Shown piece after piece: positions 1 through 7,465 of a DNA stretch of 10,560 bases (the first letter of the stretch is position 1; every line of letters starts with the position of its first letter). The notes below the pieces were generated by a model. It was not told the DNA's origin, did no database searches, and saw nothing but the letters and a program-made list of their open reading frames with translations. The DNA is taken from positions 1-10,560 of the forward strand of contig JAUVUS010000042.1 of the NCBI GenBank assembly GCA_030600865.1. Reading direction: 5' to 3'. A program made the translations under genes and the position numbers. This DNA comes from Bacteroidales bacterium (GTDB taxonomy: Bacteria > Bacteroidota > Bacteroidia > Bacteroidales > UBA12077).

Positions 1-332
<332 letters not shown>

Positions 333-373
333 TTATTTATTAAAAGATAATTAACTTTAGTTTTTTGGAACTA

Positions 374-381
374 CAAAAATA
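374..381 (-). promoter_or_regulatory. Possible -7 element of the PFOR gene promoter
   Basis: The minus strand reads TATTTTTG, a full match to the Bacteroidota -7 consensus TAnnTTTG, about 57 bases upstream of the PFOR start. No TTTG is seen at the expected 19-21 base distance upstream. The region is very AT-rich, so a chance match is quite possible. Confidence 0.3.
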
Positions 382-483
382 AAACAAAAATCTCATTTAT
401 GATATTCTTGAAGTCGAAAATAAGCTAATAATAAACTTATTCATTCTAATTTTAAATAACTACGCATCTCTCTAATACACAAA

Positions 484-511
484 CAAAAAATGCGGAAACT
501 AATCCGCATTT
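484..511 (-). terminator. Intrinsic terminator of rho
   Basis: A perfect stem AATGCGGA / TCCGCATT (489-496 with 503-510) encloses the six-base loop 497-502. Read on the minus strand it is followed by a run of six T residues. It lies 25 bases past the rho stop codon, so rho mRNA appears to end by the Rho-independent route. Confidence 0.85.
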
Positions 512-535
512 AATATATTATGTGTTGTGAAACAT

Positions 536-2140
536 TTAGTCAGCATTCATTGAAACTATGAATTCTTCATTCGTTTTTGTCTTCAATAAACGATCACGCA
601 AAAATTGCATTGCCTCCACTGAATTCATGTCAGTTAAATAGTTACGTAAAACCCAAATCTTATTCAACATTGCCTTATCTAACAATAAGTCTTCACGACG
701 AGTACTTGATGCTGTAATATCAACAGCAGGATAAATTCTTTTATTAGACAATTTACGATCAAGCTGCAATTCCATGTTACCCGTGCCTTTAAATTCTTCA
801 AAGATAACCTCGTCCATTTTAGACCCTGTTTCTGTCAAAGCAGTCGAAATAATGGTAAGTGATCCACCCTCTTCAATATTACGGGCAGCACCAAAGAATC
901 TTTTTGGTTTGTGTAAAGCATTGGCATCAACACCACCTGATAAAACTTTACCTGAAGCAGGAGAAACAGTATTATACGCACGTGCTAAACGAGTAATTGA
1001 ATCAAGAAGAATTACTACATCATGACCACACTCAACTAAGCGTTTTGCTTTTTCAAGAACTATGTTAGCAATACGTACATGTCTTTCTGCAGGTTCATCA
1101 AATGTAGATGAAATAACTTCGGCATTTACACTACGCGCCATATCAGTTACTTCTTCGGGACGCTCATCAATTAAGAGTACAATCATGTATACTTCAGGAT
1201 GATTTGCCGCAATCGCATTAGCAATATCTTTTAACAACACTGTTTTACCGGTTTTTGGCTGAGCAACGATTAATCCACGTTGTCCTTTACCAATCGGTGC
1301 AAACATATCAATAACCCGAGTTGATAGTTTGTCATTTTGATTATTATTAATCGTAAACTTTTCTTCAGGGAATAATGGAGTTAAATAATCGAATGGCACT
1401 CTATCGCGAATATAATCAGGACTTCTTCCATTTATTTTTTCTACCTTAATTAAAGGAAAATATTTTTCTCCTTCTTTTGGCGGACGAATTGTACCTTCAA
1501 CTGTATCACCAGTCTTTAAACCAAATAATTTAATTTGTGATTGTGATACATAAATATCATCCGGGGAATTTAAATAATTATATTCTGAAGATCTCAAGAA
1601 ACCATAACCATCAGGCATAATTTCCAACACACCCGAGTTAATTATTATACCATCGAATTCATATGATTTGTCATTTCTTTTATCATATGGTCTTTTGTGA
1701 TAATTATCTTTTGAAAATCTCTGAGGTGGTCTTTTTTTGTATGAATCATCTCTATCAGGAGAGCTTTTAGATTCATTTTTCTCCAAGCTTTCTTCATGTT
1801 TTACTTCAACTTTAATCTCTTCATTATCTTTAGCAAATACCTTTCTTGGTTCAGGTTTTACTTGTTTCTTCTCTCTTTCACGTTCTTTTTCTTTAAAAAC
1901 TTTATGCTCTACTTTTTTGGTTGGTGTTTCAGTAGTTTTTGATCTATCAGAAGAACGTTTCCTGACAAAAGATTTCTTTTCTGGTTTTACATCTGATGTA
2001 GCGTTTATTGCCTGTTGATCAAGGATTTTATAGATCAAATCCTGTTTTTTTAATGACTCAACTTTTTTAATTTGTAATCCTTTAGCTATATCTCTTAAAT
2101 CAGAAACTAGCTTCTTATTCAATTCAAGAATGTCGTACAT
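536..2140 (-). CDS. rho: Transcription termination factor Rho with long charged insertion
   Basis: This encodes the hexameric RNA-dependent ATPase/helicase that ends transcription at Rho-dependent sites. It has 534 residues against 419 in E. coli. Residues 1-45 are the Rho N-terminal helical domain. Residues about 46-165 form a low-complexity insertion rich in Lys, Glu, Arg and Ser, of the kind found in Bacteroidota and actinobacterial Rho. Residues about 168-240 are the cold-shock-like RNA-binding domain ([14 protein letters not shown]). The ATPase core follows: P-loop QPKTGKT (294-300), catalytic-Glu motif DERPEE (325-330), Walker B VVILLD ending at D380, Q-loop [26 protein letters not shown] starting at 396, R-loop [18 protein letters not shown], and an arginine-finger region SSTRREDLL. 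All key motifs are intact. The ATG lacks a clear ribosome-binding site, as usual in this phylum. The gene is divergent from rpoD and ends at its own hairpin terminator. Confidence 0.98.
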   Translation of the reverse strand: MYDILELNKKLVSDLRDIAKGLQIKKVESLKKQDLIYKILDQQAINATSDVKPEKKSFVRKRSSDRSKTTETPTKKVEHKVFKEKEREREKKQVKPEPRKVFAKDNEEIKVEVKHEESLEKNESKSSPDRDDSYKKRPPQRFSKDNYHKRPYDKRNDKSYEFDGIIINSGVLEIMPDGYGFLRSSEYNYLNSPDDIYVSQSQIKLFGLKTGDTVEGTIRPPKEGEKYFPLIKVEKINGRSPDYIRDRVPFDYLTPLFPEEKFTINNNQNDKLSTRVIDMFAPIGKGQRGLIVAQPKTGKTVLLKDIANAIAANHPEVYMIVLLIDERPEEVTDMARSVNAEVISSTFDEPAERHVRIANIVLEKAKRLVECGHDVVILLDSITRLARAYNTVSPASGKVLSGGVDANALHKPKRFFGAARNIEEGGSLTIISTALTETGSKMDEVIFEEFKGTGNMELQLDRKLSNKRIYPAVDITASSTRREDLLLDKAMLNKIWVLRNYLTDMNSVEAMQFLRDRLLKTKTNEEFIVSMNAD

Positions 2141-2324
2141 TGTATTTATTTATATTGGGAATTAAATGATATTATAATAATTTTTGAACTATATTTCATT
2201 GATAAGCAAGTAAATTGATTGATCTTTACTTCAGGAGAATTAGTAACTCAAAAGAAAATTCAATGCAATATTACAGATTTCCTGACAATTACCAAAAGAA
2301 GTCTATACTTTTTTTTAAAAAAAC

Positions 2325-2420
2325 TATAATACCAATTTATTAAATAATAATAACAAAAAAATTTTATTGTAAAGATTTTTATTTACATATTTGAGTTTAT
2401 TTGTAACAATTGGTATTATA
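2325..2420. repeat. Perfect 13-bp inverted repeat upstream of rpoD
   Basis: TATAATACCAATT at 2325-2337 is the exact reverse complement of AATTGGTATTATA at 2408-2420, with 70 bases of almost pure A/T between. No target-site duplication is visible at its edges (flanks aaaaaaac and tcaacgta). It could be a small MITE-like insertion or a regulatory stem; the sequence does not decide between these. Confidence 0.7.
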
Positions 2421-2448
2421 TCAACGTATTAATTAAGCTAACAATTAT

Positions 2449-2461
2449 TCTGTCAAAGTAG
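2449..2461 (+). repeat. Copy of the TCTGTCAAAGTAG motif next to the rpoD start
   Basis: TCTGTCAAAGTAG here is identical to 4122-4134 and to the complement of 4065-4077. It ends two bases before the rpoD ATG, in the position where a ribosome-binding site would be, so it lies in the mRNA leader. Confidence 0.7.
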
Positions 2462-2463
2462 TA

Positions 2464-3327
2464 ATGAGACAGTTAAAAATCATCAAGCAGGTTACTAATC
2501 GAGAAACTGCCTCGTTAGATAAATATCTGCACGAAATCGGGAAAGTTGATCTTTTATCAGCCGATGAAGAAGTAGAACTTGCCAGAAAGGTTCGTAGTGG
2601 TGATCATCTTGCACTTGAAAAACTAATAAAAGCAAACTTACGCTTTGTTGTTTCAGTATCAAAGCAATACCAAAATCAAGGACTAAGCTTGCCTGACCTC
2701 ATTAATGAAGGCAATCTGGGTTTAATTAAAGCAGCAAAACGATTTGACGAAACCCGTGGATTTAAATTTATATCATACGCTGTATGGTGGATTAGGCAAT
2801 CTATACTACAAGCTTTGGCAGAGCAAGCAAGAATAGTACGTTTACCTTTAAATAAAATAGGTTCAATTAATAAAATTAATAAGGCATTATCTAAATTAGA
2901 GCAGAAATTTGAGAGAGAACCATCGATTGAGGAAATTGCAAATACCATTGAGCTTGCTCCTAAAGAAATAAAAGATGCGATGAGAAGTGCTGGTCGACAT
3001 GTTTCAATGGATGCTCCGCTTACCGATGGTGAAGATGGTGATATGTACGAAGTTCTGTTAAGTAAAAATAACCCAAGTCCTGATGGAAGTTTATTAAACG
3101 ATTCTTTAAGAAAAGAAATTGAACGAGCCTTATCATCATTAACAGAAAGAGAAGCCAATATTGTACGTTTATATTTCGGTCTCAACGGAAAACATCCATT
3201 TACTTTAGAAGAAATTGGTGAAGAATTTAATCTCACTCGTGAAAGAGTTCGACAGATCAAAGAAAAGGCAATTAAACGCTTGAAACACACGACACGTAGT
3301 AAGATATTGAAAACATACTTAGGATAA
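2464..3327 (+). CDS. rpoD: Primary (housekeeping) RNA polymerase sigma factor, Bacteroidota type
   Basis: This encodes the 287-residue sigma-70 family factor that directs RNA polymerase to housekeeping promoters. It is short, lacking region 1.1 and the large non-conserved insertion of E. coli RpoD, as in the primary sigma of Bacteroides. Region 1.2 is at about 16-46 ([20 protein letters not shown]). Region 2 is at about 52-122, with [34 protein letters not shown] and [13 protein letters not shown]. Region 3 is at about 127-200. Region 4 is at about 222-285, with the -35-binding helix-turn-helix [20 protein letters not shown] (247-266). Primary sigmas of this phylum recognise TAnnTTTG and TTTG rather than TATAAT and TTGACA; such sites occur in this window before ssrA and the integrase. 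The ATG has no Shine-Dalgarno site. The gene stands alone, bounded by a terminator. Confidence 0.96.
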   Translation: MRQLKIIKQVTNRETASLDKYLHEIGKVDLLSADEEVELARKVRSGDHLALEKLIKANLRFVVSVSKQYQNQGLSLPDLINEGNLGLIKAAKRFDETRGFKFISYAVWWIRQSILQALAEQARIVRLPLNKIGSINKINKALSKLEQKFEREPSIEEIANTIELAPKEIKDAMRSAGRHVSMDAPLTDGEDGDMYEVLLSKNNPSPDGSLLNDSLRKEIERALSSLTEREANIVRLYFGLNGKHPFTLEEIGEEFNLTRERVRQIKEKAIKRLKHTTRSKILKTYLG

Positions 3328-3342
3328 GTAACAAGAATCTGC

Positions 3343-3368
3343 AGGAAACCGTTCAGTTTCCTTTTTTT
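3343..3368 (+). terminator. Intrinsic terminator of rpoD
   Basis: The stem AGGAAAC / GTTTCCT (3343-3349 with 3356-3362) has a six-base loop and runs into a T tract. It starts 16 bases after the rpoD stop and separates rpoD from rpe. Confidence 0.85.
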
Positions 3369-3397
3369 ATTTATTTTTACATCAAAATAATTCAAAT

Positions 3398-4048
3398 ATG
3401 GCACATTTAGTATCCCCTTCATTATTATCAGCAGATTTCGGAAATCTTCAACGTGATATTGAAATGATAAATACAAGCGAAGCAGATTGGTTCCACCTGG
3501 ATATTATGGATGGAATGTTTGTTCCTAATATATCATTTGGATTTCCGGTTATTAAACACATTAAGAAACATGCTAAAAAACCATTAGATGTTCATTTAAT
3601 GATAGTTAATCCTGACCGCTATATTGAAGATTTTTATAATGCCGGGGCTGATATACTAACAGTACATTACGAAGCATGTGATCATTTGCATCGTACTATT
3701 CAAAATATAAAATCAAAAGGGATGAAAGCAGGTATTAGTTTAAATCCACACACTCCAGTACACTTATTAAAAGATATTATTTCAGATGTTGATTTGGTTT
3801 TAATTATGTCAGTAAATCCAGGATTTGGCGGGCAAAAATTCATTCCAAATTCCATCGAGAAAATTAAAGAATTAAAACAACTGATTATTGATAAAAAGTC
3901 GAGTGCTCTAATTGAAGTTGACGGAGGAGTTGATAATTCCAATGTAAAATTGCTAGTTAACGCTGGTTGTGATATTCTTGTTGCTGGTAGCTATATTTTT
4001 AAATCAGAAGATCAGATGGAAACTATAAAGGAATTGAAAAAAAATTAA
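3398..4048 (+). CDS. rpe: Ribulose-phosphate 3-epimerase
   Basis: This encodes a 216-residue TIM-barrel enzyme that interconverts D-ribulose 5-phosphate and D-xylulose 5-phosphate in the pentose phosphate pathway. The length is normal for the family. Visible signatures are the N-terminal SPSLLSADFGNL, the first metal/active-site motif FHLDIMDGMFVPN (H33, D35), DVHLMI (H66), MSVNPGFGGQKFIP at 137-150, the second metal/acid-base motif EVDGGV (D175), and the phosphate-binding NAGCDILVAGSYIF near 188-201. All expected ligand residues (H33, D35, H66, D175) are present. The start ATG lies in an AT-rich leader without a Shine-Dalgarno site, 29 bases after the rpoD terminator, so the gene may need its own promoter or depend on read-through. 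No clear -7 element was found. Confidence 0.97.
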   Translation: MAHLVSPSLLSADFGNLQRDIEMINTSEADWFHLDIMDGMFVPNISFGFPVIKHIKKHAKKPLDVHLMIVNPDRYIEDFYNAGADILTVHYEACDHLHRTIQNIKSKGMKAGISLNPHTPVHLLKDIISDVDLVLIMSVNPGFGGQKFIPNSIEKIKELKQLIIDKKSSALIEVDGGVDNSNVKLLVNAGCDILVAGSYIFKSEDQMETIKELKKN

Positions 4049-4064
4049 AGGATTGTAACTGATG

Positions 4065-4134
4065 CTACTTTGACAGATTATGCTTTAACACAAAATCAAC
4101 CCGTTTTTACCCTTGCTCTAATCTGTCAAAGTAG
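4065..4134. repeat. Perfect 16-bp inverted repeat downstream of rpe
   Basis: CTACTTTGACAGATTA (4065-4080) is the exact reverse complement of TAATCTGTCAAAGTAG (4119-4134), with 38 bases between. The right arm is not followed by a T tract, so it does not look like an intrinsic terminator. CTGAT/ATCAG pieces outside both arms hint that pairing could extend with a gap. Thirteen bases of the arm recur at 2449-2461, just before rpoD. It is a candidate dispersed palindromic (REP/MITE-like) element. Confidence 0.75.
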
Positions 4135-4205
4135 AACTAATCAGCATGGTTAATGTGCATGAAATTAATTATTTAAAAGTATTTACAAAGGATTTTATCA
4201 TAAAT

Positions 4206-4246
4206 AAAAAAGTCATCCGGCAATAAACTTAAGATGACTTTTCTTT
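4206..4246. terminator. Bidirectional intrinsic terminator between rpe and the LKR-like gene
   Basis: The ten-base perfect stem AAAAGTCATC / GATGACTTTT (4208-4217 with 4233-4242) has a 15-base loop. On the minus strand it is followed by TTTTTTATTTA, and on the plus strand by TTTTCTTTG, so it can serve both convergent genes. It lies about 20 bases past the minus-strand gene's stop. Confidence 0.8.
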
Positions 4247-4262
4247 GTATATAGTTTTTATA

Positions 4263-5483
4263 TTACTCTTTCCCTTCAAGATAATATTGCAGATAAGCAT
4301 ATCGTTCAGTTAATTTACCATCCTTTGCAATCGTAGCACGTTCGATCATACCTGTATCGTCATTGCCAAATAACGAAGGATAAACTTTATCAATTAAATT
4401 ATTACCAAAATCAGAAGATGCATTGCGAGGCAATTCTCCAGGTAAATTATCAACAGACATTACAGTTATATTTTGAGAACTAATAAATGGAAGTTCATCT
4501 TTACCGGTTTTTGGATTATAGCCAAAAAATGGTTCGGCTATGGTTGATGCTTTTACAGTTGATGCAATAGGTCCATCAACATCACAACTCACATCTGCTA
4601 TAACAGTTATTTTAAAATCAGGATCAAGATAATCTTCTTTTGTAATAAACTTAGGAGATTTAGGATCCCAGAAATGACATGCGACAAATATATCGGTTAC
4701 TTTTGTGTAAGCCTTAAATGTTGACTCGTATTCTTCAGGATGCTTAAAGAAATGTTGTAAATTGAATTGCATTCCACCTTTATGCTGTACATAATGTTCA
4801 GGATCAATACGACACAATACCGGCTCATCAAATTCTTTATTTAAAAACTCATCATGAGTTACTTCTTTAATGTTCAGTTGACTCAATGTTTCCATTGCTC
4901 CCATTGCTACTCTACCTCCACCAGTAACAAGAATCTTTTTCTTTTTTAGCTTAATCTTTTTTAAACCGGCAAACATCTCATCCATATCTTTACATTCATG
5001 TGCAGGTTTCAAATTAAAATGGTCAGTTCTAATTCCTCGCGCACGCAATCCATTATACGCCCCTACAATTCCTGCCCAACGACCAAAAGCTACAATTCTT
5101 TGATTATCACGATCTGTTAAGTATTCATAATCAATCAATCTGATTTTTTTCTTAATAATTTCTTGCAACAGGTCACGATTGTAAGGTTGTTTTTTAGCAA
5201 CATGAGCAAAAAACATATATGTTTTATTCGGGATTAATGTTTTAGGATCAACTTCTTTTACACCTATCAATATATCACAATCATTTAAATCTTCTTTCAT
5301 ATTTAAATCTAAATATTGATATTCTTCATCAGTATAACATCGGATGCCGCTAGGTTGTACATATACATCTACATTTGGAAAACGCTCTGCGAATTTTACT
5401 GCTTGCGATGGAGTAACCGGAACTCGCTTATCAGGTGGATTTTTGGTTTCGCGTAAAACACCAACTTTTATCTTTTTGCTCAT
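4263..5483 (-). CDS. Lysine-ketoglutarate reductase / saccharopine dehydrogenase-like NAD(P) oxidoreductase
   Basis: This 406-residue protein belongs to the alanine dehydrogenase/transhydrogenase-fold group. It most resembles the lysine-ketoglutarate reductase half of animal AASS and the yeast LYS1 saccharopine dehydrogenase. The N-terminal domain begins VGVLRETKNPPDKRVPVTP. The stretch LIPNKTYMFFAHVAKKQP, then IRLIDYE and RIVAFGRWAGIVGAYN (about 83-144), closely follows the LKR pattern. K76 (IGVKEV) and H94 (FFAHV) match the Lys/His acid-base pair of LYS1. A dinucleotide-binding loop VTGGGRVAMGA lies at 186-196. DVSCDVDGPIAST and VMSVDNLPGELPR (about 298-353) complete the family core. It would form or cleave saccharopine, or act on a related amino/oxo acid; the substrate is inferred. 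No saccharopine-cleaving partner is nearby. It is a free-standing gene with no Shine-Dalgarno site, ending at the bidirectional terminator. Confidence 0.8.
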   Translation of the reverse strand: MSKKIKVGVLRETKNPPDKRVPVTPSQAVKFAERFPNVDVYVQPSGIRCYTDEEYQYLDLNMKEDLNDCDILIGVKEVDPKTLIPNKTYMFFAHVAKKQPYNRDLLQEIIKKKIRLIDYEYLTDRDNQRIVAFGRWAGIVGAYNGLRARGIRTDHFNLKPAHECKDMDEMFAGLKKIKLKKKKILVTGGGRVAMGAMETLSQLNIKEVTHDEFLNKEFDEPVLCRIDPEHYVQHKGGMQFNLQHFFKHPEEYESTFKAYTKVTDIFVACHFWDPKSPKFITKEDYLDPDFKITVIADVSCDVDGPIASTVKASTIAEPFFGYNPKTGKDELPFISSQNITVMSVDNLPGELPRNASSDFGNNLIDKVYPSLFGNDDTGMIERATIAKDGKLTERYAYLQYYLEGKE

Positions 5484-5572
5484 ATTTAATTGTCTTTTAA
5501 AAATTATATACTTTAGAAAGGCTAAAATTAATTTTTTTTAACAAAAAAAATAATAATAAGTAGAAGATATTG

Positions 5573-5580
5573 TAACTTTG
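5573..5580 (+). promoter_or_regulatory. -7 promoter element of ssrA
   Basis: TAACTTTG is an exact match to the Bacteroidota -7 consensus TAnnTTTG, 13 bases before the mature 5' end of the tmRNA. The upstream 20 bases are A-rich with no TTTG at the -33 position, so only half of the promoter is recognisable. Confidence 0.65.
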
Positions 5581-5592
5581 CACCTCTAATAT

Positions 5593-5989
5593 GGGGCTGT
5601 CTTGGTTTTGACGGTAAGATAAATTGGAATGTCAGCATGTCGAGCATTGTGTTTTGGCTCGTAAATCTCAAGGCGCAAAACAATAAACGGCGAAAATAAC
5701 TACGCGCTTGCTGCTTAATCTCACTCAGTGAATTAAGCTTAATCCTGTCATCTAGGATGACAGGACAGGCTGTCTCACAGAAAGCTTTGTTTAACAGCGT
5801 TTTGATTTGAGGCATCGTAAATGTTAAACTAGTTTAGTTAATGCTTCGGTAACTACACGAAATTTAAGAAGCTAAGGTTTAGTTAGATTGCTCTTTGTCA
5901 GACTATTCTCAAAAATCAATAAAGAGATAAACATGTAGAACGCATTTGGATTTCTTATTCGGACGCGGGTTCGATTCCCGCCAGCTCCA
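5593..5989 (+). ncRNA. ssrA: Transfer-messenger RNA (tmRNA)
   Basis: This RNA acts with SmpB to rescue stalled ribosomes, first as an alanyl-tRNA mimic and then as an mRNA that adds a degradation tag. The 5' end GGGGCTGTCTTGGTTTTGAC and the 3' end CAGCTCC form the seven-pair acceptor stem, with one G-U pair. The T arm GCGGGTTCGATTCCCGC lies at 5965-5981. The tag frame at 5689-5718 reads GENNYALAA then TAA, the form seen in Bacteroidota. After discriminator A5989 the DNA reads CTA rather than CCA, so the terminal CCA must be added after transcription. The length of about 397 nucleotides is normal. The gene is a classic integration target, and an integrase lies directly downstream, so the 3' end is probably an attachment site. 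Confidence 0.97.
5689..5718 (+). CDS. tmRNA proteolysis-tag reading frame (GENNYALAA)
   Basis: GGC GAA AAT AAC TAC GCG CTT GCT GCT TAA encodes GENNYALAA within ssrA. The resume codon is taken as GGC at 5689, by analogy with other Bacteroidota tags. The C-terminal ALAA is the signal read by Clp proteases. It is translated only after trans-translation switches to this message. Confidence 0.88.
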   Translation, partial: GENNYALAA

Positions 5990-5992
5990 CTA
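5960..5992 (+). other. Probable attachment site (attL or attR) in the ssrA 3' end
   Basis: An IntDOT-like integrase gene starts about 265 bases beyond the ssrA 3' end and points away from it, the usual arrangement when an element has inserted in the T-arm/acceptor part of tmRNA. No second copy of this 3' segment is present later in the window, so the core cannot be measured and the other boundary lies outside. Confidence 0.5.
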
Positions 5993-6036
5993 CCACAGAG
6001 TACAAAACAACACAAAACACACTATTCATAATGCTT

Positions 6037-6070
6037 TTACGAGAAACTTTGGTTTCTCGTAATTCATTTT
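6037..6070 (+). terminator. Hairpin terminator downstream of ssrA
   Basis: The eleven-base perfect stem TTACGAGAAAC / GTTTCTCGTAA (6037-6047 with 6052-6062) has a TTTG loop, followed by TTCATTTT. The T tract is short and broken, but the stem is the strongest in the window. It would end the ssrA precursor and insulate the element from the host transcript. Confidence 0.7.
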
Positions 6071-6093
6071 AATACATATTAATCCACCATTTA

Positions 6094-6236
6094 GGTGAAC
6101 AATTCGGTTAACAAATCGAAAAATAAATCTGTTCACCAGATTCTTCCTTAATATTTAATTTACAATTTATTACAGCGATAGTTTTTTGAATTATTTTTTG
6201 TTAATTTGACATAAAATTCATAGATTTGGTGAACAA
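6094..6236. repeat. Repeated GGTGAACA sites between ssrA and the integrase
   Basis: GGTGAACAA occurs at 6094-6102 and 6228-6236. GGTGAACAG occurs inverted at 6129-6137, and a variant GGTTAACAA lies at 6106-6114, twelve bases after the first. The last copy overlaps the integrase promoter's -7 element and its likely transcription start. They could be arm-type binding sites of the integrase or operators for its regulator. Confidence 0.6.
6197..6228 (+). promoter_or_regulatory. Promoter of the integrase operon
   Basis: TTTG at 6197-6200 and TAGATTTG at 6221-6228 match the Bacteroidota -33 (TTTG) and -7 (TAnnTTTG) elements with a 20-base spacer, inside the normal 19-21 range. Transcription would start at about 6234, giving a leader of some 20 bases before the ATG at 6256. 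It overlaps a GGTGAACAA repeat. Confidence 0.7.
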
Positions 6237-6255
6237 AAATAATACATCTACTCAA

Positions 6256-7461
6256 ATGGATTCATATACTACATATAATCTACTGTTCTTTATTAGAAAA
6301 GAAAGAACCAATAAACATGGAGAAGCACCAATATATCTAAGAATAACAATTAATGGCAAAAGAGCCGAACTAGCTCTTAAAAGATTTATTGATCCAAATA
6401 AGTGGGATGGAAAAGCGAATAAAGCTCGTGGAAACAAACAAGAAATAAAGAATTTAAATAGTTATTTGGATACAGTAAAAAATAGGATCCATGATCATCA
6501 TAGAGATATGATTGATCGAAATGAGTATATCACAGCCCCAAAAATAAAAAACAGATATTTGGGTATTTCAGATATTAACAAAACCCTTATTGAAACTTTT
6601 AAATACCATAATATCATAATTAAAGGACAACTCGACATCACATATGCACAAGCTACTTATACCAGATATAAAACAACTCTTACTCATATTGAAAAATTCT
6701 TAAAGCTAAAATATAAACGAAATGATATTTTTCTAAAAGAACTCTCCTATTCATTTATAGTTGATTTTGAGCAATACTTTAAGGTTGATAAAGGATGCAA
6801 TCATAACACAACGGTTAAATACTTAAAAAACCTAAGAAAAGTAATTAACCTGGCTATTAAAAATGAATGGTTAGATAAAGATCCCTTTGCGAAATATAAA
6901 GCGACAGAAAAACCAGTTAAGCGAGATTTTTTATCAAAAGAAGAATTAAACGTTCTTGAATCAAAGAAATTCAAAATTGACAGGCTTAATGTCGTTAGAG
7001 ATATTTTTACTTTCTGCTGTTATACCGGACTTTCTTTTATTGATGTAGATAAACTTACACATAATAATATTAGACTTGGTATTGATGGACGAGAATGGAT
7101 ATTTACTGAGCGTACAAAGACTAAAAATGAATCAAATGTTCCCTTGTTAGAAAAATCTAAAGAACTCGTAGAAAAATACAAACAACATCCTTTAGTAATA
7201 GATACAGAAAGAATTTTTCCTCCATATACTAATCAAAACTTAAATGCTTATTTAAAAGAAATAGCCGATTTATGTGAGATAAATAAAAATCTAACATTTC
7301 ATATTGCCCGACATACATTTGCTACAACAGTTACGCTAACCCAAGGTGTATCTATAGAATCAATAAGTGCTATGTTAGGTCACAAAAATATACGAACTAC
7401 TCAAATATATTCTAAAGTAGTAAATCAGAAAGTAAGTGATGAAATGAGAAATATAAAATAG
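6256..7461 (+). CDS. int: Tyrosine recombinase (IntDOT-like integrase)
   Basis: This encodes a 401-residue site-specific recombinase of the Bacteroidota mobile-element type, which would integrate and excise the element at ssrA. The arm-binding N-terminal domain (YNLLFFIRKERTNKHGEAPIYLRITINGKR) is followed by a core-binding domain at about 108-215 and a catalytic domain at about 225-395. Catalytic residues visible are K288 or K290 (TERTKTKN), H349 and R352 (FHIARHTFA), H376 (MLGHKN) and nucleophile Y385 (TTQIYSKV). The usual first arginine is replaced by Ser260 (CCYTGLSFIDV), as in IntDOT of CTnDOT. The frame is open upstream to a TTG at 6226, but that codon lies inside the -7 promoter element, so I start at ATG 6256. 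The gene points away from ssrA, and the next gene begins four bases after its stop, so they are co-transcribed. Confidence 0.93.
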   Translation: MDSYTTYNLLFFIRKERTNKHGEAPIYLRITINGKRAELALKRFIDPNKWDGKANKARGNKQEIKNLNSYLDTVKNRIHDHHRDMIDRNEYITAPKIKNRYLGISDINKTLIETFKYHNIIIKGQLDITYAQATYTRYKTTLTHIEKFLKLKYKRNDIFLKELSYSFIVDFEQYFKVDKGCNHNTTVKYLKNLRKVINLAIKNEWLDKDPFAKYKATEKPVKRDFLSKEELNVLESKKFKIDRLNVVRDIFTFCCYTGLSFIDVDKLTHNNIRLGIDGREWIFTERTKTKNESNVPLLEKSKELVEKYKQHPLVIDTERIFPPYTNQNLNAYLKEIADLCEINKNLTFHIARHTFATTVTLTQGVSIESISAMLGHKNIRTTQIYSKVVNQKVSDEMRNIK

Positions 7462-7465
7462 TTTT

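Larger units (their letters stand above)
2141..2463. other. Divergent rho/rpoD intergenic region
   Basis: This 323-base, very AT-rich stretch must hold the promoters and leaders of both rho (minus) and rpoD (plus). I found no exact TAnnTTTG -7 element on either strand. Near-matches CATATTTG (2386-2393) and TTTATTTG (2396-2403) face rpoD. It contains a perfect 13-bp inverted repeat (2325-2337 with 2408-2420) and, ending two bases before the rpoD start codon, a 13-base copy of a repeat arm found near position 4119. A 26-codon open frame at 2263-2343 has no supporting signals. Confidence 0.6.

Noticed and set aside
774..1025. 83-codon plus-strand frame within rho
   Set aside because: It is antisense to the conserved ATPase core of Rho and has no independent signals.
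2263..2343. 26-codon open frame (MQYYRFPDNYQKK...) in the rho/rpoD spacer
   Set aside because: It has no ribosome-binding site at a workable distance and no promoter, and its end falls in the inverted repeat; a short frame like this is expected by chance.
2676..3476. 266-codon open frame on the minus strand opposite rpoD
   Set aside because: It lies almost wholly antisense to the clearly coding sigma factor gene, runs into rpe, and its translation resembles no protein I know.
5528..5815. 95-codon open frame on the minus strand across ssrA
   Set aside because: It is antisense to the conserved tmRNA; the open frame is a by-product of that RNA's sequence.
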